Assembly: GCA_037446395.1 (NCBI GenBank)
Contig: JBBIIP010000014.1
Coordinates: 1 to 64,000 of the forward strand
From: JAAYJT01 sp037446395
GTDB lineage: Bacteria > Bacteroidota > Bacteroidia > Bacteroidales > JAAYJT01
Direction of reading: 5' to 3'
DNA length: 64,000 nucleotides
Both the position numbers and the translations under genes were made by a program. The first letter of the stretch is position 1; each line of letters begins with the position of its first letter. This document shows, in pieces, positions 44,198 through 51,865 of this stretch. Under the pieces are notes generated by a model that saw only the letters and a list, made by a program, of their open reading frames with translations, searched no databases and had not been told where the DNA came from.

Positions 44198-45718
44198 CTA
44201 TATAGGGTTTTGTACCAGGTTAGGATTTACATTGAGTGCTGTTTGAGGAATGGGAAAGAGCTTAGCGTTAGGTCCCGATGTGGGCTTATTCCACCAGGGA
44301 GCGCCCCAAACCCCAAATCTTATCTGGTCTTGACGGCGACGACCTTCCCAAGCAAATTCGCGCCCAAATTCATTTAAGAGTTCAGCCGGTGTTAAATCGG
44401 AAATAGAATAGGGTGATAAACCTGCTCGGGTCCTTATTTTTCGAAGGTCGGGATCAGCAATTATTTCGCCAGCCCGGCCTAAGCGGTAGAGGGCTTCCAG
44501 CTTTGTGTAAAGCACATCAGCATAACGAAAAAGTACAAAATCATTCTCCATATCCGTAACATAATATTCGAGATTGGGCTGATACTCATATTTTGCGCAG
44601 CGCGCGCCTTCCCAACGCTTTCTTGCCATATAGTTGGCGATGGTTTGGGTATAGATAAACGGTACTTGTACGTTGTTTTCAATGAAAACTATTGGCTTCC
44701 CGCTCTTGTCGTATTGTTGGCCAAACAGAAATGAGTTCTTGCGACGGTCATTTGCCGCGAACAAATCCAGAAATGGAGGCTCAAGCACAAATTCATCCCA
44801 CATTTGTCCTTTAAACTCGAAGGTGGCACGACTTGCGTCATTCAATGTGAGTGTGTACCAATAAAAGCGATCTTTTGTTAAAATGGAGTGATAAGGGATT
44901 ACAAAAATATTTTCTTTTGACGACTCGTTTTTGACTCGAAAATTTGCAAAATAGTCGTCCTCAATTTTGTAAGCGTTCATATTGATAACCTCGTTGCAGG
45001 CGTTAACTGCCTGCTCCCACATAGGAGTGCCTATCCATTCGTTGGCGTTTAAATACATCTTTGCCAAAAGTGTACTTGCCATCCCTTTTGTTACTCTACC
45101 GTATGAGGCGGATGTTGGAACTACTTGCAATTTCCCAATGTTGTCCTGAATCTCTTGTATTATAAAGTTGAACAGGAATTGCCTGTTTTTTTGTGGCGGT
45201 AGCTTCTTGTCAGAAAAATCAATTGTAAATGGAACATTCCCCCAGTTATCCAAGGCCCAGTAATAAAATAATGCCCTGAGAATTTTTATTTCAGCAACAA
45301 TTTTGTCTTTGCCATCAAAAGCGAGCGGTGATAATTCTGTGGCATATATTACCTCGTTACAGGCACTTATGCCACCAAATACAAACTCCCAGGCAAGGGT
45401 AAGAATTTTGTTTGTAGGGGCTATCTGATGCGTATGTATTTGGTGCCACCTTCCCCCATCCCAAACAAAACCGTCATCGCGGCCCGGAGCAACCATCTCA
45501 TCCGAAGCTATTTCGGTCAGTGTCCATAGACTAAATTCTTCGGGAAAGGGTTGTAATTTTGTATAAGCGCGCCCCGCATTCATAAGTACCTCCTGCTCGG
45601 TCCTGAAAAACTTATCGATCGGAATTCCAGAATAAATTTCTTCGTCCAAATTGGTGCAGGACTGAAACCCCAGCAAAAAAAATCCAATTAATATTATGCT
45701 AGCCTTGTTCATGATCAT
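44198..45718 (-). CDS. SusD-family surface glycan-binding lipoprotein
   Basis: A 506-residue lipoprotein (lipobox FQSC, cysteine 21, then TNLDEEIYSG, an acidic surface-export context). SusD-type helical TPR scaffold sequence is visible: RAYTKLQPFPEE, the NEVIYATELSP and EIKILRALFYYWALDNWGNVPF segments, TKGMASTLLAKMYLNANEW, VLYTKLEALYRLGRAGEI, and a C-terminal FGREFAWEGRRRQDQIRFGVWG. The last is the conserved (R/Q)-E-F-x-E-G-R-R box. SusD captures substrate and closes over the SusC barrel as a lid. It lies 19 bases after susC in the ribose-type operon. Confidence 0.95.
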   Translation of the reverse strand: MIMNKASIILIGFFLLGFQSCTNLDEEIYSGIPIDKFFRTEQEVLMNAGRAYTKLQPFPEEFSLWTLTEIASDEMVAPGRDDGFVWDGGRWHQIHTHQIAPTNKILTLAWEFVFGGISACNEVIYATELSPLAFDGKDKIVAEIKILRALFYYWALDNWGNVPFTIDFSDKKLPPQKNRQFLFNFIIQEIQDNIGKLQVVPTSASYGRVTKGMASTLLAKMYLNANEWIGTPMWEQAVNACNEVINMNAYKIEDDYFANFRVKNESSKENIFVIPYHSILTKDRFYWYTLTLNDASRATFEFKGQMWDEFVLEPPFLDLFAANDRRKNSFLFGQQYDKSGKPIVFIENNVQVPFIYTQTIANYMARKRWEGARCAKYEYQPNLEYYVTDMENDFVLFRYADVLYTKLEALYRLGRAGEIIADPDLRKIRTRAGLSPYSISDLTPAELLNEFGREFAWEGRRRQDQIRFGVWGAPWWNKPTSGPNAKLFPIPQTALNVNPNLVQNPI

Positions 45719-45736
45719 TTGCTGTTTGATTCTTAA

Positions 45737-48694
45737 TTATAACGTCATGTTAATTCCAATAGTGATCGAAGTGGTTCTTGGGTAATATGAGAGCGGATCA
45801 ATGCCCGGTGTTAATCCGCTAAGATTCACCTCAGGATCCAATCCCTGGTATTTTGTGATGGTAAAAACATTTTGAGCATTGAGAGTTAATCGAAAATTAG
45901 AAATATATGGCAGAGAAACAGGCAGATGGTAATTGATTGCGATATTGTCAAGTTTCAGAAATGTTGCGTCTTCTACATATTTGGATGAATAAATTGCGTT
46001 GCCAATGAATCTTGGATTTTCATACTGAGAATACACAATGTTGCGTGTGCCTATGTTTTGCCAGTTTTCGAAGTACAGGCGATAAAGATTTAATACTTTT
46101 CCACCAATTTGAGTACGAAAGGCAAGATTTGCTTCCCAGTTTTTATAACTGAAAGAATTTCCCCATCCCATGGAGAGTATGGGGTAGGCGTTCCCCATGA
46201 CCTCCCATTTTTCAGGGTCTACCTTGCCAATAGGGTTTGCATTTTTAAATTTATCAAACCCACTGTCGTCAACTTTCAGCCAAACTGGGCCAAAAAAATT
46301 GCCAAGGCTTTGTCCTTCTTGTATTCGTTGGGAGTTTTGGGGTATGGCTCCGCCAATCCAACCGATATCAATATATTTATTTGTAAATTCTTCATTTGAA
46401 AATTTTATAAGTTTATTGCGATTAGCGCTAATTGTGAAGTGGGTGTTCCAGATAAACTCACTTTTCTTAACTGCCAACCAGTTTAGTCCTAACTCTAACC
46501 CGGTATTTCTAATGGCCCCCACATTTGTGAACAGTTCCTTAAAAAGATAAGGAGGTACGGCTACATTGTAAGTATACAGCAAATCGGTGCTGGTTCTGAA
46601 GTAATAGTCGAATGAACCGCTAAGTTTATTATTAATGAAAGAAAAATCAAACCCGGCATTAAACTCTTTTTTCTTTTCCCACTTTAGGTCTGGATTTGGG
46701 TTTGAAACCGGCTGATATGTGTTTATCCAGGCTCCGTTGTAGAAGAATTTTCCTGCTCTTCCCATCAGTACCAATGATTTATAATTTGCAAAATCCTGAT
46801 TTCCAGTAACGCCATAGCCTAGCCGTAATTTCAATTCATTCACCCAACTCAAATCGTTCATAAAACCTTCCTGGCTAATACGCCAACCGATACTTATTGC
46901 TGGAAATGATCCCCATTTGTTGTTTTTTCCAAACCTTGATGAGCCTTCTCGTCTGAGCGAAAGTGACAACAGGTATTTTCCATTATAGTTGTACGTGGCA
47001 CGTCCGAAAAAGGCGATCAGCTTGCTGGACTCTCTCCATGAACTCATTGTGGCCCGACCTTCTGTTAGTGCAGTACCTGCTCCAATATTGAATGGCCCAT
47101 AAATATCCGTGTCGAATCCGGAGTTTGACAATGCATTGTTGTAGAAATTTGATTCCAGGAATGAATAACCGCCAACAGCTTGAATGTTATGATGGTGGCG
47201 CGTTAGCGAATAGTTTATTGTGCTCTCATATTGGAGGTTCTGACTCGACCCGTTGCTGATATCAGCCACTCCATTACTGCCTATTCTGGTTGGATAATAC
47301 TTGGTCCTGTACCCTGTGTTTTCCCAGGAAGATTGTTCGAACGAAAGAAAGTTAACAATGGTCAATGCATCAAAAAGCCTTAATGATGCTCTGAAATTTG
47401 GCGAAACATCATTGGTTTTTCCATTTCGCTGCCTTTCTTTGAGCATCGCTACTGGATTATAATATTCAATACCCGGGAGTGATGAATAACCTCCGTATGT
47501 AAGATTGGAAGCATCGTAAATCGGTTGTGTTGGATTTTGGATAAATGCCTGGTAAAAAAGGTCATAATTGGCTGGCTGATACTGTCTTAGTCCGACGATT
47601 AAATTAAAGTCGAGCTCCAGATGGTTGTCAAAAGCGTTTTGCTTGATGTTCGTTTTAAATAAATATCTGTTGTATTCATTGTCTTTCAATAGGCCCAGGC
47701 TTTGCTCGGTGCTTATATTGGTCCGGTGAAAAAACGTTTCCGAACCACCTGATAACGCAAGATTATGTCTTTGGCTCAATGGAAGTGTCCTGGTTATTTC
47801 TTTAAACCAATCTGTTTTGGCACTATAGATTGATCCGGCTTTATCTGGAGCATACTTTTCAATTGCCGTTTTAAATTCATCAGCGCTGAGCGTTCGCACT
47901 CCTCGAGGAGCAATTTGACCGGTCAGATGTGATGAGTATTCAACCAATGGCTTTCCTTGCTTTGCTCTTTTTGTGGTAATTATTATCACTCCATTTGTGC
48001 CACGTGTTCCGTATATCGCTGCTGCTGAGCCATCTTTGAGAACATCCACGGAAAGTACTTCATTAAAGTTCACATTTCTAATGTCCGCTCCTGCTACCCC
48101 ATCAATAATAACCAGTGGCCCTTGTCCCGAAGTAAGTGTATTGGTTCCTCGCAAAATTATTTCGTATCCTGCCTGTGGATCACTGCCACTTGGCTTCCTG
48201 ATGGATAATCCTGCAATCTTACCTTGAATGAGCCCAATTGCATCTGAAAAAACTCCCCTGTTAAATTCTTCTGGCTTTACAGACGCAATGGAGCCAGTGA
48301 CTTCTTTTTTTATTGTAGAGCCATATCCGATGACTACCAACTCGTTCAGGCTTTTGGTTGATTCTGTCATTTGAACATTGATAGTGGATTGATTGCCCAC
48401 AACCACTTCAATCGGATAATAGCCGAGATATGAAAAAACAAGTATCGAATTTTTAGGTACATTTATCGAATATTCACCATTTGAATTGCTAACTGTTCCT
48501 TTTTGAGTTCCTTTCAAATATACGTTCGCACCCGGTAATGTTGTGTTTTTGCCAGCATCTTTTATAACTCCGCTGATGAGCCTGTTTTCTTCTTGTTGGG
48601 CATAAGTTTCAATATTTAAAACAAAAAATAAAGCATAAACCAGACGGCCCGCCAAGCGGAAGTATTTATTCGGTTGATTTAATGGCTGTTTCAT
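45737..48694 (-). CDS. SusC-family TonB-dependent outer-membrane transporter
   Basis: From the ATG at 48694 the product has 985 residues; an upstream ATG at 48724 would overlap the ribokinase end. After a signal peptide (LVYALFFVLNIETYA) comes a carboxypeptidase-D-like regulatory domain (ISGVIKDAGKNTTLPGANVYLKG). Next are the TonB box region (LNELVVIGYG) and the plug domain, with VIIDGVAGADIRNVNFNEVLSVDVLKDGSAAAIYGTRGTNGVIIITTK. A 22-strand barrel follows, with RLGYGVTGNQ and a C-terminal TSITIGINMTL ending in a hydrophobic strand. With SusD it imports the released product across the outer membrane. No N-terminal anti-sigma signalling domain was seen. Confidence 0.95.
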   Translation of the reverse strand: MKQPLNQPNKYFRLAGRLVYALFFVLNIETYAQQEENRLISGVIKDAGKNTTLPGANVYLKGTQKGTVSNSNGEYSINVPKNSILVFSYLGYYPIEVVVGNQSTINVQMTESTKSLNELVVIGYGSTIKKEVTGSIASVKPEEFNRGVFSDAIGLIQGKIAGLSIRKPSGSDPQAGYEIILRGTNTLTSGQGPLVIIDGVAGADIRNVNFNEVLSVDVLKDGSAAAIYGTRGTNGVIIITTKRAKQGKPLVEYSSHLTGQIAPRGVRTLSADEFKTAIEKYAPDKAGSIYSAKTDWFKEITRTLPLSQRHNLALSGGSETFFHRTNISTEQSLGLLKDNEYNRYLFKTNIKQNAFDNHLELDFNLIVGLRQYQPANYDLFYQAFIQNPTQPIYDASNLTYGGYSSLPGIEYYNPVAMLKERQRNGKTNDVSPNFRASLRLFDALTIVNFLSFEQSSWENTGYRTKYYPTRIGSNGVADISNGSSQNLQYESTINYSLTRHHHNIQAVGGYSFLESNFYNNALSNSGFDTDIYGPFNIGAGTALTEGRATMSSWRESSKLIAFFGRATYNYNGKYLLSLSLRREGSSRFGKNNKWGSFPAISIGWRISQEGFMNDLSWVNELKLRLGYGVTGNQDFANYKSLVLMGRAGKFFYNGAWINTYQPVSNPNPDLKWEKKKEFNAGFDFSFINNKLSGSFDYYFRTSTDLLYTYNVAVPPYLFKELFTNVGAIRNTGLELGLNWLAVKKSEFIWNTHFTISANRNKLIKFSNEEFTNKYIDIGWIGGAIPQNSQRIQEGQSLGNFFGPVWLKVDDSGFDKFKNANPIGKVDPEKWEVMGNAYPILSMGWGNSFSYKNWEANLAFRTQIGGKVLNLYRLYFENWQNIGTRNIVYSQYENPRFIGNAIYSSKYVEDATFLKLDNIAINYHLPVSLPYISNFRLTLNAQNVFTITKYQGLDPEVNLSGLTPGIDPLSYYPRTTSITIGINMTL

Positions 48695-48710
48695 ACATTT
48701 AATTTTGTGG

Positions 48711-49625
48711 CTAAGAATGATCAAGTAATTCTTTAAAATAAGGTATTGACGATTGTGCCCCCATCCGTGTAACTGTCAGCGCGCAAGCCCTGGTGGCCAT
48801 TTTTACAGCATCCAAAATTGACTTGCCTTGTGAAATTCCAACACTTAAGGTGCCACTAAAGGTATCCCCTGCTGCGGTTGTATCAACTGAGGTTACTTTT
48901 TCTGCTTCCACATGATGATAGTTCCCGTTTTCCTTGATTAAGGATCCAAGCGCTCCGAGTGTAATTATTACATTTTTTGCTCCTTTGGCATGGATGACAT
49001 CTGCTGCCATTTTTGCCTTCTCCAAATCGTCCACTTTAATTCCGGATAAAATTTCCGCCTCACTTTTGTTAGGAGTTATAATAAAAAGGCTTTTTAAGAG
49101 CTTGTCTGACATTGCCCTTGCCGGAGCGGGATTAAGTATCACTTTTATGCTTTTCCTTTTGGCCAGTTCGGCAACATATTCTACGGTTTCAATGGGTATT
49201 TCTAACTGCATTAGTATAATCTCAGCTGATTCAATTTCTGATTTAGCGCTTTCGATATCGGAACAACTTAATGCTGCATTTGCACCTGATGCAACCACTA
49301 TGCAGTTCTCTCCATTGGCATCTACAGTAATCAAGGCAATACCAGAGGGATTCTTGGGGTCAGAGAAGATAAAGTTTGTATTGATGCCCTCTGAGTTATA
49401 CAGTTCAACAGATTGTTTTCCAAAAACGTCATTTCCGGTTTTTGAAATAAAACTAACTTTCCCCCCCATCCTGGCAGCTGCCACAGCCTGGTTGGCGCCT
49501 TTACCTCCTGGATTCATAAAAAATGTACCACCGATTACAGTTTCGCCTGGCACAGGTAACCTATCGGCTTTGATTACCATATCGGTGTTGCAACTTCCTA
49601 CGATAATGATTTTTTTTTCTGACAT
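48711..49625 (-). CDS. rbsK: ribokinase
   Basis: A 304-residue PfkB-family sugar kinase from the ATG at 49625 (MSEKKIIIVGSCNTDMVIK). Ribokinase signatures are NPGGKGANQAVAAARMGG near the N-terminus, ALITVDANGENCIVVASGANAAL, and the C-terminal VDTTAAGDTFSGTLSVG, containing the catalytic Asp and anion hole. It phosphorylates ribose at O5 in the cytoplasm. The open frame continues to 49676 with a hydrophobic stretch, but that would start upstream of the promoter, so 49625 is chosen. It is the first gene of the operon, which makes ribose the likely end product of the pathway. Confidence 0.93.
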   Translation of the reverse strand: MSEKKIIIVGSCNTDMVIKADRLPVPGETVIGGTFFMNPGGKGANQAVAAARMGGKVSFISKTGNDVFGKQSVELYNSEGINTNFIFSDPKNPSGIALITVDANGENCIVVASGANAALSCSDIESAKSEIESAEIILMQLEIPIETVEYVAELAKRKSIKVILNPAPARAMSDKLLKSLFIITPNKSEAEILSGIKVDDLEKAKMAADVIHAKGAKNVIITLGALGSLIKENGNYHHVEAEKVTSVDTTAAGDTFSGTLSVGISQGKSILDAVKMATRACALTVTRMGAQSSIPYFKELLDHS

Positions 49626-49646
49626 AGAAGAACAATTAAGTGTAAA

Positions 49647-49677
49647 CAAAAGTAATATTAAGAAGGGAGAGCGCAAA
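49647..49677 (-). promoter_or_regulatory. promoter of the ribokinase-SusCD operon
   Basis: On the minus strand the -33 element TTTG (49674-49677) and the -7 element TACTTTTG (49647-49654) are separated by exactly 19 bases, which is the known Bacteroidota sigma-A form TTTG-N19-TAnnTTTG. The start site would be about 15-20 bases before the ribokinase ATG at 49625, giving a short leader. Confidence 0.78.
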
Positions 49678-49690
49678 TGAAAATTATATT

Positions 49691-49801
49691 TATTTTGATA
49701 ATTACAAAAATATATTAATTTTACATGAAATTTATAATATGCAGTATATAAGTAATATATAATGTTTAATTTTGTATTAATATTGAATATTTTGATAATT
49801 A
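49691..49801. repeat. direct repeat TATTTTGATAATTA upstream of the operon promoter
   Basis: The 14-base sequence occurs at 49691-49704 and again at 49788-49801, in the same orientation, inside an AT-rich region between the operon promoter and the divergent 508-residue gene. The first copy lies just upstream of the -33 element (49674-49677), where an activator could bind. The region 49678-50161 holds no gene. Confidence 0.55.
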
Positions 49802-50118
49802 TGAATTTATTTTCTGCAGATATTTTATTAAAAAATGCTGCTATGGGAATTATAAAACCTAAAAAACAACAAATCAGGAAAATTGAAGCATACCAAAGTT
49901 AGATGCACTGATTAACCCAACAGACTAAAAGGCCTATAGAATATTCATATATATATTGTTTCGAAGCTGCATGAAAAATAGATTTATTGAATAAATAATG
50001 TAAACAGCTCATCCTCAGTTGCATCATAAGTACAGATCACAAAGGTTCTGTTATAAATAACGCAACCAATCATTTGAAAATCAACATACTGCGCTGACTA
50101 GTGAGAACACATTTCTAT

Positions 50119-50160
50119 AATTAAAATCAAAAGAACGTAAATTAAAATCAAAAGAACGTA
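50119..50160 (+). repeat. perfect tandem 21-bp repeat at the start of the divergent gene
   Basis: Positions 50119-50139 and 50140-50160 are identical 21-base units, each containing ATTAAAATCAAAAGAACG, with no bases between. The ATG of the 508-residue protein begins two bases after the second copy. The repeat therefore occupies the 5' untranslated region and could be a regulatory site or a recent slippage product. Confidence 0.85.
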
Positions 50161-50161
50161 T

Positions 50162-51688
50162 ATGTTAAAATCAGATGCCTTGATATTGCTGATAAAATCC
50201 CTGACTAAGTCTGAAAAAAAAGCCTTTAGAAAAACACATATATATTCTTCAGGAATTTCCGACTATCTTTTCCTTTTTGATCTGATCGTTAGGGAATCAA
50301 ACCCTGAAATCAATGTAATTAAAGCCATGTTTCTCGAAAAGCGCCAGGGATCAACATTCGATGCATCAGTAAAATATCTTTATAAACTGCTGCTCGATAC
50401 ACTCCTTGATTTGAGACAGACCCAAGATCACCATTATTATCTCTTGAACCAAATTTTGAAAGCACGGGTATTGTTTGAGAAATCTTTATTCGAAGAATGC
50501 TTTTCTTTATTGCACAAAGTGATGCAAGCGGCGGAAAAGTTTGAGAATTATCATGCGCATTTGCTTGCCACTAAGTTTGAAGCAGAATATTTGTTTGCGT
50601 TGAACATACCAGTTACAAAGGAGAAAGTGCTGTTAAGCAAGCAATACAGAAATAACGAAACGTTAAAAATTATCCGTAAAATCAATGAGCATTTCGCTTT
50701 GTATGAATTGCTAAAATATAGAATTGCATTAAAGGGAAACATCAGATCTTCTCAGCAAAAGATAGAGTTGAATGACCTAGTAATTAGCGAAATGAGCATT
50801 GTCGCATCTTCTAATATCGAAAGTTTTGAAATAAAAAAACTACATCAACTTTTTCAGGCAAACTATCTGCTAAGTGTCGGCGATTTTAAATCGGCTTTCT
50901 ACTCTTTTAGTGAATTGATTGTTCTTTTTGAGGCCAATACACATTTGTGGGCAAATCCACCAATTTATTACCTTTTAACCATCGAAGGTGTGTTGGATAG
51001 TTTGCGCAGCATCCGAAACTTCGACTCGATGAAATTCTTTGTTGAGAAACTCAAAAACTTGAAAAGCTATTCAATGAATTTCAATGCAAACGTCTCCTGC
51101 ATCATATACTTGTTCGAATTGTTCCCGCATCTTGATCAAGGGAATTTTAACTTCACCTATGAAATGATGAACAAAAATAAGGAATATATATATGATAGAT
51201 TTCAATTACTGAGCCATACCAGGCAAGCAGAACTCAGCCTATACTCTGCCCTGATATTGTTCTGTGTTAATGATTTTAGAGGAGCCCATAAATATATTAA
51301 TAAAATTATCCTTAAAGGGAAGGATTTTTATCACCTGCCTCTCTATCGCACCATACGGTTGGTTAATCTGATCATTTTATATGAATTGAAAGATTTTGAC
51401 CTTATCTTTCACGAAACACGCTCAATAAAGAGAGAAATAAAAGAACCTCCAGGTGCCTATAGAATTGAAAAATTTATGCTGAAGTTTCTGAATAAACCAA
51501 TAGTAGGCCAATCTCACACGAGGCGATTGAAATTTTGGGAGAGTATGAGCGACGAAATTGATGTGCTAAGAACTGATGTTTTTGAAAAACAAGTTCTCAA
51601 AATTTTTGATTTTACTGCCTGGATAGAGTCTAAACTCACCAAGAAAGCCCTTAGCGAAGTGCTTAAGCAGAAACAAAATGGGCAATAA
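50162..51688 (+). CDS. helical-repeat protein divergent from the ribose-type operon, candidate regulator
   Basis: A 508-residue, largely alpha-helical, lysine- and leucine-rich soluble protein. The N-terminus ALILLIKSLTKSEKKAFRK is the start of a recurring group of Bacteroidota proteins with SLTKSEKR-like openings. The middle shows TPR-like helical hairpins (ESLFEECFSLLHKVMQAAEKFENY-like, FKSAFYSFSELIVLFEANT, and FRGAHKYINKIILKG). I see no helix-turn-helix, signal peptide or membrane segment. It is transcribed away from the ribokinase-SusCD operon. From memory, ribose (rus) loci in Bacteroides carry an unusual regulator, RusR, next to susC; this protein may be the equivalent, but that needs a sequence comparison. 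Confidence 0.6.
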   Translation: MLKSDALILLIKSLTKSEKKAFRKTHIYSSGISDYLFLFDLIVRESNPEINVIKAMFLEKRQGSTFDASVKYLYKLLLDTLLDLRQTQDHHYYLLNQILKARVLFEKSLFEECFSLLHKVMQAAEKFENYHAHLLATKFEAEYLFALNIPVTKEKVLLSKQYRNNETLKIIRKINEHFALYELLKYRIALKGNIRSSQQKIELNDLVISEMSIVASSNIESFEIKKLHQLFQANYLLSVGDFKSAFYSFSELIVLFEANTHLWANPPIYYLLTIEGVLDSLRSIRNFDSMKFFVEKLKNLKSYSMNFNANVSCIIYLFELFPHLDQGNFNFTYEMMNKNKEYIYDRFQLLSHTRQAELSLYSALILFCVNDFRGAHKYINKIILKGKDFYHLPLYRTIRLVNLIILYELKDFDLIFHETRSIKREIKEPPGAYRIEKFMLKFLNKPIVGQSHTRRLKFWESMSDEIDVLRTDVFEKQVLKIFDFTAWIESKLTKKALSEVLKQKQNGQ

Positions 51689-51865
51689 ACATGATATGTT
51701 TTTGTGCAGGCCTTCAAGACCATTGAAATTTGGCATGTCCCCATGTTCAGAGGTTTAAATACAGTCTGGATGGAACAACGCCATTAGCCTAAACATGATT
51801 CTTCAGCCACTGTATAAATTTTTAGCTACTTTTGAGGAATTGAAAAGTTTGAAAGCTGAACCAAA

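Noticed and set aside
49626..49676. Seventeen-residue extension of ribokinase that looks like a lipoprotein signal (LLLFTLNCSS)
   Set aside because: It would begin upstream of a near-perfect promoter (-7 at 49647-49654), and ribokinase is cytoplasmic; the extension is the untranslated leader and promoter read in frame.
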